From contig DASZTT010000170.1 of assembly GCA_035547895.1 (NCBI GenBank), forward strand, positions 1-29,542: a stretch of DNA of 29,542 nt. Reading direction: 5' to 3'. Below, piece by piece: positions 15,224 through 23,600 of this stretch. Source of the stretch: 66-474 sp035547895 (lineage in GTDB: Bacteria > Pseudomonadota > Gammaproteobacteria > Xanthomonadales > Rhodanobacteraceae). The position numbers were made by a program, and so were the translations under genes. The notes under the pieces are model-generated. The model was given only the letters and a program-made list of their open reading frames with translations, did not search any database and was not told the DNA's origin. Every line of letters starts with the position of its first letter. The stretch's first letter is position 1.

Positions 15224-16018
15224 CTACATGCCGCGCCGGTGCAGGATTTGCTCCAGCACGAACTTGGAACCGAAAAACGCAAGCAGCAGGATGGCCATGC
15301 CGGCCAGGGTGAGGTCCACCGCACGGCGTCCACGCCAGCCCCAGCGCCAGCGGCCGAAAAGCAGCACGCCGAAAATGATCCACGCGACCAGCGACAGGAT
15401 CGCGGTGTGCGCCTGATGCTGTGCGTGCAGGTTGTGCACGAACAGGATGCCCGACAGCAGCGTCAGCGTCAGCAGCGCGAAACCGGCGCCGATCAGCTTG
15501 AACATCAGCGATTCGGTCTGCGTGAGTGGCGGCAAAGCGTCGGCCCAGGCATTCAGGCTGCGCGTGCGCAGGGCTTTTTCCTGGGTCGCCAGCAGCAATG
15601 CCAGGACCGCCGCGATCGCGAGCAGGCTGTAAGCCAGCAGCGCGATGATCACGTGCAACTCGATCTGCCAGTCGAGGGGAAACGGTGCGGTGGGCGGCGC
15701 CAGGAATTCGTCGATGGCGAGGAACAGTCCCGCCAGCGGAAACAGGATGATGCCGAGCGCCGCGACCGGACGCGCCACGTTCACGATCAGGGTCAGCGCC
15801 GCGATTACGGCCGATACCAGCGACAGTGCGGCGTAAAAGTGCAAGTCCACCGCGCCGCGATGGATTCCGAACAGCACCGCGAAATGCAGCAGCACGGCAA
15901 TGGTTCCGAAAGCCAGGCCCGCGCGGCGCGCGATCGCGCCCTGGTTCAACAACGGACGCGCCAATGCGGCGGCGGCGGTGAAATACAGCGCGATCGCCAG
16001 GACCGCGGCAAGCTCCAT
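15224..16018 (-). CDS. ypjD: YpjD-like inner-membrane protein of the cytochrome c assembly (CcsA) family
   Basis: 264 residues from ATG at 16018, which puts the first membrane segment right at the N-terminus as in E. coli YpjD; an ATG at 16039 would add seven residues, and neither start has a good ribosome site. About eight hydrophobic segments are visible. Family histidines are present at HVIIALLAYSLLA and at HNLHAQHQAHTAILSL. CcsA-type proteins handle haem in cytochrome c maturation; YpjD has also been linked to divalent metal transport in enterobacteria, so its exact job is open. In many gammaproteobacteria this gene sits next to ffh in opposite direction, as it would here without the arsR-sdpI pair. 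Confidence 0.86.
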   Translation of the reverse strand: MELAAVLAIALYFTAAAALARPLLNQGAIARRAGLAFGTIAVLLHFAVLFGIHRGAVDLHFYAALSLVSAVIAALTLIVNVARPVAALGIILFPLAGLFLAIDEFLAPPTAPFPLDWQIELHVIIALLAYSLLAIAAVLALLLATQEKALRTRSLNAWADALPPLTQTESLMFKLIGAGFALLTLTLLSGILFVHNLHAQHQAHTAILSLVAWIIFGVLLFGRWRWGWRGRRAVDLTLAGMAILLLAFFGSKFVLEQILHRRGM

Positions 16019-16119
16019 CGTGGTCGAGTGAATGGGCATCGGTGGAGTTTCGCATGGCACCGGGTCGGCATTCCAGCAACACGCGAGCAGCCACCGGCGC
16101 GTGACCAATGGCACATGCA

Positions 16120-16143
16120 ATATTTAGATGATTGTCTAAATAT
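16120..16143. promoter_or_regulatory. Operator palindrome upstream of arsR-sdpI
   Basis: ATATTTAGA (16120-16128) and TCTAAATAT (16135-16143) are perfect 9-base inverted repeats around TGATTG. The block is strikingly AT-rich for this DNA and ends 28 bases before the ArsR start, so it very likely covers the promoter. ArsR/SdpR-type repressors bind such sites and repress their own operon. It lies about 100 bp upstream of ypjD on the other side and could affect both. Confidence 0.8.
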
Positions 16144-16171
16144 ATCCCCTTGATGGCCCGGAATCCCGTCG

Positions 16172-16459
16172 ATGAAGCAGCAGGAGGTCTTCCGTGCGCT
16201 GGCCGATCCGACCCGCCGCGCAATCCTGAAGCGCCTGCAGAAGGGGAGCCTGAGCGCGGGCGAAATCGGCGCGCTGTTCGACGTGACCGGCGCGACGCTT
16301 TCGCATCATTTCGCGGTGCTGAAGCAGGCCGATCTGGTTCGCAATGAGCGGCGCGGACGCAGCATCGTGTACTCGCTCAACACGTCGGTGATGGAAGACC
16401 TGACGCGGCTCGTGCTGGACCTGATTCCCGCGACGCGCGGACGTGGAGAGGACAAATGA
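16172..16459 (+). CDS. ArsR/SdpR family transcriptional repressor
   Basis: 95 residues, a minimal winged helix. The N-terminal VFRALADPTRRAILKRL, recognition helix GATLSHHFAVLKQADLV and wing RRGRSIVYSLN are standard. No cysteine-based metal site (such as ELCVCDL) is present, so it is not a metal sensor of the ArsB type; the sequence and partner fit the autorepressor SdpR type. Its stop overlaps the next gene's ATG (ATGA at 16456-16459), which couples the two. The perfect palindrome just upstream is its probable binding site. Confidence 0.93.
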   Translation: MKQQEVFRALADPTRRAILKRLQKGSLSAGEIGALFDVTGATLSHHFAVLKQADLVRNERRGRSIVYSLNTSVMEDLTRLVLDLIPATRGRGEDK

Positions 16460-17121
16460 AGCAAACGGGCACCTGGATCGTTTCCCTCGTTTTCATTCTG
16501 CTGATGCTGGGCGTCGCGGCGTGGATCTATCCGCAGCTGCCCGCGCGGGCGGCCATCCACTGGGACGCGAATGGCGTGGCCAACGGCTGGGCGCCGCGGT
16601 TCTGGGCGGCCGCGTTCCCGGTATTGCTGATGGCCGGCCTCGCGCTTGTGTTCGCCGCGCTGCCGGTGATTTCGCCGCGCAAGTTCGAGATCGCGCCGTT
16701 CGCCAGGGTTTATGGCGTTGTTGTGCTGGCGACGCTCGCGTTCCTGCTGGTCATCGGCACCATCGCCCTGCTCGCGGGTGCCGGCTATCACGTCTCGATG
16801 GAACTCGTCGCGCCGATCGCGGTGGGAGCGCTGCTGATGGTGATCGGGAACTTCATGGGCAAGTTCCGCAAGAACTTCTTCGTCGGCATCCGCACGCCCT
16901 GGACACTTACCAGCGACGCCGTGTGGGAACGCACCCATCGCCTCGCCGGCTGGTTGTTCGTGCTGGCGGGGCTGGTCTGGATCGTGGGCGGATTGCTGCG
17001 TGCATCACCGGCCGTGCTGGTGATTGCGGCGCTCGCTGCCGGATTCATTCCAGCGGTCTATTCGTACTTCCTTTATCGGCGTGTCGAAGGGCCTCCATCG
17101 TCATCGGGAAGCGAGCCATGA
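16456..17121 (+). CDS. SdpI family membrane protein
   Basis: 221 residues with about six membrane segments. The N-terminal DUF1648 part has the family signature IHWDANGVANGW after the first segment; the SdpI signature follows the fourth segment (GKFRKNFFVGIRTPWTL, then WERTHRLAGWLFVLAG). In Bacillus subtilis, SdpI protects against the SdpC toxin and sequesters the repressor SdpR at the membrane. In Gram-negative bacteria the role is not known; I see no toxin gene here. The coupling to an SdpR-like repressor suggests the same signalling logic (inference). Confidence 0.92.
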   Translation: MKQTGTWIVSLVFILLMLGVAAWIYPQLPARAAIHWDANGVANGWAPRFWAAAFPVLLMAGLALVFAALPVISPRKFEIAPFARVYGVVVLATLAFLLVIGTIALLAGAGYHVSMELVAPIAVGALLMVIGNFMGKFRKNFFVGIRTPWTLTSDAVWERTHRLAGWLFVLAGLVWIVGGLLRASPAVLVIAALAAGFIPAVYSYFLYRRVEGPPSSSGSEP

Positions 17122-17190
17122 CCCATCCGGCGATCGCGGCCAACCTGCGGTCTCCGCTAAACTGACGGTTTCGATGTTCGTGATTCCGCC

Positions 17191-18561
17191 ATGTTCGACA
17201 ATCTCACCCAGCGCCTTTCCGCCACCGTCCAGCGCCTGACCGGGCGCGGGCGCCTGACCGAGGAAAACATCCGCGAAGCGCTGCGCGAAGTGCGCGTCGC
17301 GTTGCTGGAAGCGGACGTCGCACTGCCGGTGGTGCAGGCGCTGATCGAGCGCATCAAGGTGCGTGCGGTCGGGCAGGAAGTGTTGAAGTCGCTGACGCCG
17401 GGGCAGGCGCTCATCAAGGTCGTTCGCGACGAGCTCACCGCGGTGATGGGCACGCAGAACGCATCGCTGCACCTCGCCGCGACGCCGCCGGCGGTGGTGC
17501 TGATGGCGGGCCTGCAGGGCGCGGGCAAGACCACCACGGTCGCGAAACTTGCAAAGCACCTCATCGAGCGCAAGAAGAAGGTGATGGTCGTTTCGGCCGA
17601 CGTGTATCGTCCGGCCGCAATCGAACAGTTGCAGACACTGGCGGCGCAGGTCGGTGCCGGATTCGTGCCGTCTCAGTCCGGGCAGCAACCGATCGCGATC
17701 GCGAAGGCCGCGGTCGATGCTGCGAAACGCGAAGTCGCCGACGTGCTGATCGTGGACACTGCGGGCCGCACGACCATCGACGAGGCCATGATGGCCGAGA
17801 TCAAGGCGCTGCACGAAGCGGTCGATCCGGTCGAAACGCTGTTCGTGGTCGATTCGATGACCGGCCAGGACGCCGCCAATACCGCCAAGGCATTCGCCGA
17901 TGCGCTGCCGTTGACCGGCGTGATCCTGACGAAAGTGGATGGCGACGCGCGTGGCGGCGCGGCGCTGTCGGTGCGCTATGTCACCGGCCGCCCGATCAAG
18001 TTCCTGGGCGCGGGCGAGAAGCCCGATGCGTTGGAGCCGTTCCATCCCGACCGCATGGCCACGCGCATCCTCGGCATGGGCGACGTCTTGTCGCTGATCG
18101 AGGACGTGCAGCAGAAGACCGATGCCGACAAGGCGGCCAAGCTGGCGGCGAAAGTCGCCAAGGGCAAGCGCTTCGACCTCAACGACATGAAGGACCAGCT
18201 CGACCAGATGCTCAACATGGGCGGGCTGGCGGGCCTGATGGAAAAACTGCCGGGCGTGTCGTCGCTGCCCGACAAGGTGAAGTCGCAGGTCAACGACAAG
18301 GAAGTGAAGCGGATGATCGCGATCATCGGTTCGATGACCAAGAAGGAGCGCCGCCATCCCGACCTCCTGAACGGGTCGCGGCGTGCACGCGTGGCGCGCG
18401 GCTCGGGCACCCAGCCCGCCGACGTCAATCGCCTGCTGAAGCAGTACACCCAGATGGAAAAGATGATGGGCAAGTTCGCCCGCGGCGGCATGAAGGGCCT
18501 GATGCGGCAGATGGGCGGCGCCATGAAGGGCATGGGCGGGCGCGGCATTCCGGGGCGCTGA
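17191..18561 (+). CDS. ffh: Signal recognition particle protein Ffh (SRP54 GTPase)
   Basis: 456 residues, normal length. N domain 1-90; G domain with P-loop GLQGAGKTTT at 107-116, DTAGR at 189-193 and TKVD at 247-250; methionine-rich M domain from about 325 (DQMLNMGGLAGLMEKLPG, then GSRRARVARGSG, which contacts 4.5S RNA, then MKGLMRQMGGAMKGMGG). It binds signal sequences on ribosomes and delivers them to FtsY at the inner membrane. It starts 69 bp after sdpI. No strong promoter is seen in that gap (TAAACT at 17158 lacks a -35), so read-through from sdpI is possible. Confidence 0.98.
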   Translation: MFDNLTQRLSATVQRLTGRGRLTEENIREALREVRVALLEADVALPVVQALIERIKVRAVGQEVLKSLTPGQALIKVVRDELTAVMGTQNASLHLAATPPAVVLMAGLQGAGKTTTVAKLAKHLIERKKKVMVVSADVYRPAAIEQLQTLAAQVGAGFVPSQSGQQPIAIAKAAVDAAKREVADVLIVDTAGRTTIDEAMMAEIKALHEAVDPVETLFVVDSMTGQDAANTAKAFADALPLTGVILTKVDGDARGGAALSVRYVTGRPIKFLGAGEKPDALEPFHPDRMATRILGMGDVLSLIEDVQQKTDADKAAKLAAKVAKGKRFDLNDMKDQLDQMLNMGGLAGLMEKLPGVSSLPDKVKSQVNDKEVKRMIAIIGSMTKKERRHPDLLNGSRRARVARGSGTQPADVNRLLKQYTQMEKMMGKFARGGMKGLMRQMGGAMKGMGGRGIPGR

Positions 18562-18580
18562 TCGGCCTCCTGTCGGCAGG

Positions 18581-18610
18581 TTGCGGGAACCCCGCTGCGC
18601 CCTTTACAAT
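18581..18610 (+). promoter_or_regulatory. Predicted sigma-70 promoter of the rpsP-rimM-trmD-rplS operon
   Basis: TTGCGG (18581-18586), 18-bp spacer, TACAAT (18605-18610, five of six to consensus). Transcription would begin near 18617, with a leader of about 60 bases. GCGGG-AAC-CCCGC (18583-18595) overlaps the -35 side and might act as a weak end for ffh. Confidence 0.6.
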
Positions 18611-18677
18611 TGCGCGTTTCCCGTGCCCGGACGTCGTCTGATCGACCCGCGGCCGTTCCATTCGGAGTCGATAGATC

Positions 18678-18938
18678 ATGGTACGTATTCGTCTTTCGCG
18701 CGCAGGCGCCAAGGGCCGGCCGTTCTACCACGTGGTGGTGACCGACCAGCGCAGCGCCCGCGACGGCCGCAGCATCGAGCGCCTGGGTTACTTCAACCCC
18801 GGTGCCGCGGGTAGCCAGGACAAGCGCCTGGTGCTGGACGTCGAGAAGCTCAACGCGTGGGTGGCCAAGGGCGCCCAGTGCTCGGACAAGGTCGCCGCGC
18901 TGGCGAAGGAAGCGGCGAAGCAAACAGCCGCTGCCTGA
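18678..18938 (+). CDS. rpsP: 30S ribosomal protein S16
   Basis: 86 residues, typical. MVRIRLSRAGAKGRPFYHVV, DGRSIERLGYFNPGA and LNAWVAKGAQCSDKVAAL are diagnostic of bS16, which helps fold the 5' domain of 16S rRNA. GGAG lies ten bases before the ATG. First gene of the conserved rpsP-rimM-trmD-rplS operon; rimM starts four bases after its stop. Confidence 0.98.
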   Translation: MVRIRLSRAGAKGRPFYHVVVTDQRSARDGRSIERLGYFNPGAAGSQDKRLVLDVEKLNAWVAKGAQCSDKVAALAKEAAKQTAAA

Positions 18939-18942
18939 CGCG

Positions 18943-19458
18943 ATGAATGGCGGGCGGCGGGTGCTGCTCGGGCGGATTGTCGGCGTGCACGGTGTGCGCG
19001 GCGCGGTGAAGCTGGAGTCGTTCACCGAACCGCGGTTGGCGATCTTCGGATACAAGCCCTGGCTGCTGGAACGCGAGCCGGAGCATTTCGAGGAAATCGC
19101 CGGAGCGGAGGGACACGCGCAGGGCAAGGGCATCGTCGCGATGCTGCCCGGTGTGGCGGATCGCGACGCGGCGGCGGCTTGGATCGGCGCACGCATCTGG
19201 GTTCCCCGCGAGGCATTGCCCGAGCTGGGACCCGGCGAGTTTTACCAGACGGATCTGGAAGGGCTGCAAGTGGTGAACGAGGCGGGCGAGGATCTGGGCC
19301 GCGTCACTCACCTGTTCGACAACGGCGCGCATGATGTGCTGGTGACGCGCGACGAAGCCGGACGCGAGCGCCTGATTCCGTACGTGGTGGATGTTTACGT
19401 GAAAGCGGTCGATCTGGATGCGGGACGCGTCACGGTCGACTGGCACAAAGACGATTGA
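18943..19458 (+). CDS. rimM: Ribosome maturation factor RimM
   Basis: 171 residues from ATG at 18943; upstream in-frame codons run inside rpsP. The N-terminal RimM domain starts LLGRIVGVHGVRGAVKLESFTEP; the C-terminal PRC barrel starts at the conserved GEFYQTDLEGLQV and ends IPYVVDVYVKAVDLDAGRVTVDW. RimM binds S19 and aids maturation of the 30S head. There is no Shine-Dalgarno, consistent with re-initiation after rpsP four bases upstream. Confidence 0.97.
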   Translation: MNGGRRVLLGRIVGVHGVRGAVKLESFTEPRLAIFGYKPWLLEREPEHFEEIAGAEGHAQGKGIVAMLPGVADRDAAAAWIGARIWVPREALPELGPGEFYQTDLEGLQVVNEAGEDLGRVTHLFDNGAHDVLVTRDEAGRERLIPYVVDVYVKAVDLDAGRVTVDWHKDD

Positions 19459-19459
19459 G

Positions 19460-20221
19460 ATGCGCATCGACGTCGTCACGCTGTTTCCCGAATTCGTGCG
19501 CCAGTGCGCCGGCTTCGGGGTGATCGGCAGGGCAGCCGGGCGCGGTTTGCTGGAAGTGGCAGCCTGGAATCCGCGCGACTATGCCGAAGGCGGTTACCGT
19601 CGCGTCGATGACAGCGTGTGCGGTGGCGGTCCCGGCATGGTGATGCTGATCGAGCCGCTGCGGAGGACGCTGGCGGCGGCGCGGCAAGCGGCGACGGAGA
19701 CGGCGCCGGTGATTTATTTGAGTCCGCAGGGAAAGCGGCTCACGCAGGACAAGGTGCGGCAATTGGCTTCACTGCCGCGGATGATCTTGTTGTGCGGGCG
19801 CTACGAAGGGATCGACGAACGCCTGCTGGAACACGAGGTCGACGAGGAACTGTCGATCGGCGATTACGTGCTGTCGGGCGGCGAACTGGCCGCGGCGGTG
19901 CTGATCGACGCGGTCGGCAGGTTGCAGGAAGGCGCGCTGGGTGATGCGCAATCCGCCGTGCAGGATTCGTTTTCGGACGGCCTGCTGGATTGTCCGCACT
20001 ACACGCGGCCGGTGAGCCATGAATTTGGCGACGTGCCGGCGGTGTTGTTGTCGGGCGACCATGCGGCGATCCACCGCTGGCGCCGCATGCAGGCGCTGGG
20101 CCGCACCTGGTTGCGTCGGCCGGAGTTGCTGGAAAACATGACGTTGGACGAAAGCGACCAACGCTTGCTGGAAGAATTCAAACGGGAACACAAGGGTCAG
20201 ACCCATGAACAAGATCATTGA
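19460..20221 (+). CDS. trmD: tRNA (guanine-N1)-methyltransferase TrmD
   Basis: 253 residues from ATG at 19460, one base after the rimM stop. The trefoil-knot S-adenosylmethionine site is present: YLSPQGKRLTQ from 86, CGRYEGIDERL from 112 and SIGDYVLSGGE at 132-142. The catalytic aspartate is D168 (QDSF), and LLDCPHYTRP follows at 174-183. It makes m1G37 in tRNAs and prevents +1 frameshifts. Its last 17 bases overlap the start of rplS. Confidence 0.98.
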   Translation: MRIDVVTLFPEFVRQCAGFGVIGRAAGRGLLEVAAWNPRDYAEGGYRRVDDSVCGGGPGMVMLIEPLRRTLAAARQAATETAPVIYLSPQGKRLTQDKVRQLASLPRMILLCGRYEGIDERLLEHEVDEELSIGDYVLSGGELAAAVLIDAVGRLQEGALGDAQSAVQDSFSDGLLDCPHYTRPVSHEFGDVPAVLLSGDHAAIHRWRRMQALGRTWLRRPELLENMTLDESDQRLLEEFKREHKGQTHEQDH

Positions 20222-20585
20222 ACAATTCGAAGCCGCACAGATGTGCCGGGAACTGCCGCCGTTCGCCGCGGGCGACACCGTGGTCGTCAACGTCAAGGTG
20301 AAGGAAGGCAATCGCGAGCGCGTGCAGGCGTTCGAGGGCGTGTGCATCGCGCGCCGCAACCGCGGCCTGCATTCCGCCTTCACCGTGCGCAAGATGTCGC
20401 ACGGCACCGGCGTCGAGCGCGTGTTCCAGGCACACAGCCCGGCGATCGACTCGGTCGAAGTCAAGCGCAAGGGCAAGGTGCGCGGCGCCAAGCTGTACTT
20501 CCTGCGCGGCCTGGAAGGCAAGGCGGCCCGCATCAAGGAAGACCTGGCAGCCAACAGCAAGCCGGACGCGTCGCGCGCCAAGTAA
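20205..20585 (+). CDS. rplS: 50S ribosomal protein L19
   Basis: 126 residues, about ten more than E. coli L19; the extra part is the hydrophilic tail LAANSKPDASRAK. Core motifs: FAAGDTVVVNVKVKEGNRERVQAFEGVCIARRN in the SH3-like barrel, then SAFTVRKMSHGTGVERVF and VKRKGKVRGAKLYFLRGL. L19 sits at the 30S-50S interface. The ATG lies inside trmD with only AAGGG upstream, so coupling to trmD translation is likely. Last gene of the operon. Confidence 0.97.
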   Translation: MNKIIEQFEAAQMCRELPPFAAGDTVVVNVKVKEGNRERVQAFEGVCIARRNRGLHSAFTVRKMSHGTGVERVFQAHSPAIDSVEVKRKGKVRGAKLYFLRGLEGKAARIKEDLAANSKPDASRAK

Positions 20586-20610
20586 GTCGTTTCGATTCAA
20601 CCGTTAAAGC

Positions 20611-20645
20611 AAAGCCGCGCGGAGCGATCCGCGCGGCTTTTGTTT
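20611..20645 (+). terminator. Strong intrinsic terminator of the rplS operon
   Basis: AAAGCCGCGCGGA and TCCGCGCGGCTTT form a perfect 13-bp stem with a GCGA loop (20611-20640), followed by TGTTT. On the minus strand the tail is TTTGCTTT, so it can also stop transcription from the pump genes that converge from the right (stop at 20698). Confidence 0.92.
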
Positions 20646-20697
20646 GGCCGTGTGATGGATGAAGGCTTGCGTTGGCAGCCCGGGCGCGCCCGCCGCC

Positions 20698-23600
20698 TCA
20701 TTCGTGGAACGGACGCACCACTTCGCCGTTGCCGGGCGTCGTCGTTTCGGTGCCGTCGGACTTGTCGCCCAGCAGGCGGCGCACCACGACGTAGAACACC
20801 GGCACCAGCATCACGCCCAACACGGTCGCGCCGATCATGCCGCCGACCACACCGGTGCCGATCGCGTGACGGCTGTTGGCGCCGGCGCCGGTCGAGACCG
20901 CCAGCGGCAGCACGCCGAGGATGAAGGCGATCGAAGTCATCATGATCGGGCGCAGACGGATGCGACAGGCTTCCAGCGTCGCCGCCAGCAGGCCCTTGCC
21001 CTGCTTCTGTTCGTCCACCGCGAATTGCACGATCAGGATTGCGTTCTTCACCGACAGGCCGATGATCGCGATCAGGCCGATCTTGAAATACACGTCGTCC
21101 TGCAAGCCGCGGATGCTGGTGAGCAACACGGAACCCAGGATGCCGAGCGGGATCACCAGCATCACCGCGAACGGTATCGACCAGCTTTCATACAGCGCGC
21201 ACAGGCACAGGAAGACCACCAGGATCGACAAGCCGAACAGCATCGGCGCCTGCGCGCCGGACATGATTTCCTGCAGCGACTGGCCGGACCATTCGTAGCC
21301 GAAACTCTGCGGCAGGTATTTCGCGACCAGCTCCTGCATCGCGGCGATGGCGTCGCCCGAGCTGTAGCCGGGGGCGGCGGTGCCGGTCAGCCCGATCGAA
21401 CCGACGCCGTTGTATCGGTCGAGCTCAGGCGGCGCCAGCGACCATTTGGTGCTGACCACGCTGGTCAACGGCACCATCGTGCCGGTGGAGGAGCGGGAAT
21501 AGAAGTTGCCGATGTCGGAGGGATTCATGCGGAACGGCGCGTCGGCCTGCATCTGCACGCGCAGCACGCGGCCGCCGTAATAGAAGTCGTTGACGAACAC
21601 CGGCGACAGCATCAACTGGATCGCGTTGTACACGTCGGAGACCGACAACCCCATCGATTGCGCCTCGACGCGATTGACCCGCATGTCCACGGTCGGCGCG
21701 TCTTCCATGCCGTTGATGTGCACGTTGGCGAGGCGCTTGTCCTTGGCGGCTTCCGCGATGATCTTGTCCTTGGCTTCGACCAGGGCCTTGTGGCCGAGGC
21801 CGCCGCGGTCCTCGAGTTCGAAGTCGAAGCCGGCGAACTGCCCCAGCCCGCGGATCACCGGCCGGTTGATCGCGAACACCTGGGCATCGCGGATCTTCGT
21901 GAACTGCTTGTTGAAGTCCTCGATGAGCTGGTTGGCCGTCTCGGAACGATCACTCCAGTCCTTCAGATGGATGAATACCATGCCGACGTTTTCGCCGTTG
22001 CCGATGAAACTGAAACCGCCGATGTCGAAGATGTTGCGTACCGCCGGGCTCTTTTTCACGATCTGCTCGACCTGCTTCATCACCGCGAGGGTGCGGTCCG
22101 CGGTGGCGCCTGGCGGCAACTGGATCGTGGCAAACACTTCGCCCTGGTCTTCCTCGGGCACGAAGCTCGAAGGCAGGTGGGCCAGCAGCAGCACGGCGAC
22201 GATGATCGCGAGCACGTAGCCCGCCATCCAGCGCGGCGTGTGCCGCACGGCCTTGCCGAGCCGCGACAGATAATGCCGCGCCAGGCTCTCATAGCCGTTG
22301 TTGAACGCGCGCAGGAAACGGTTGGCGTGCTCATGCTCGGGGCGCAGGATGCTGGCGCACAGGGCGGGCGTGAAGGTCAGCGCCATCAGCGCCGACAGCA
22401 GCATCGATACCGCGATCGTCACCGAAAACTGGCGATAGATCGCGCCGACGCTGCCGGGCATCAACGCCGCCGGCACGAACACCGAAGCCAGCACGGTGGT
22501 CACCGCGATGATCGCGCCGGTGATCTGGACCATGCCCTTGCGGGTGGCTTCCTTGGGCGGCAGGCCTTCCTCGCGCATGATGCGTTCGACGTTCTCGACC
22601 ACCACGATCGCGTCATCCACCACGATGCCGATCGCGAGCACCAGGCCGAACAGGCTCAGCACGTTGATCGAAAACCCGAACAGGTAGAGCCCGAGGAACG
22701 CACCGGTCAGCGCGACTGGCACCACCAGCGTGGGGATCAGCGTGGCGCGCAGGTTCTGCAGGAACAGCAGCATCACGAAGAACACCAGCACGATCGCTTC
22801 GCCCAGCGTCTTCACCACCTCGTCGATCGAGACCTTGACGAAGGTGTAGCTTTCGAACGGAATGCTCCAGGTCACGCCGGGCGGCAGGTTCTTGGCGAGT
22901 TCCTGCATCTTCGCCTGCACCTCGTTGGCGACCGCCAGCGCGTTCGCGCCGGGCACCAGCGAGACGCTGAAGGAGGCGACCGGCTGCTCGTTGAGGCGCG
23001 AGAAGGTGTTGTAGTTGTCCGAACCCAGTGCGACGCGCGCGACGTCGCCGAGCGTCACCGTGGTGCCGTCGGGATTGGTACGCAGGATGATCTTCCTGAA
23101 CTGCTCCGGCGTCGAAAAACTCGATTCGGCCGATACCGTCGCGGTGATGCCCTGGCCCGTGACGGATGGCTGCGCGCCCAGCGAGCCCGCCGCGAACATC
23201 ACGTTCTGCGCCTGCACCGCGTTCAATACGTCGGTGGCCGTCAATCCGTAGCCTTCCAGCTTCAACGGATTCAGCCAGATGCGCATCGCATACGGCGCGC
23301 CGAACTGGTTGATGCTGCCGACGCCGTTGAGACGCGAGATCGGGTCGACCAGCTGCGCGGCGATGATGTTGCTGAGCGCGGCCGGATCGTAATGCCCGGT
23401 GTTGTCCTGCAGCGAAATCCCCATCAGGGAACCGGAGTTCGATTTGCGCACCGTGATGCCCAGCGCGTTCACCTCCGCCGGCAGCCGCGGTTCGGAGGCC
23501 GAGACCGCGTTCTGCGTCTGCACCGCCGCGGTATCCAGATCGGTGCCAGCCTTGAAATACAGCGTGACGTTGGCCGAACCGCTGGAATTGGATGACGACG

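Noticed and set aside
17155..17190. TAAACT (17158-17163) as a promoter for ffh
   Set aside because: It is a possible -10, but nothing like a -35 lies at the right distance, so I did not list it as a feature.
20659..23595. 978-codon open frame on the plus strand opposite the RND permease, with others at 24878-26740 and 27257-28639
   Set aside because: These are mirror frames of real high-GC genes: rich in Arg, His, Gln and Asp, no domains, no ribosome sites. The minus-strand proteins match a known family from end to end.
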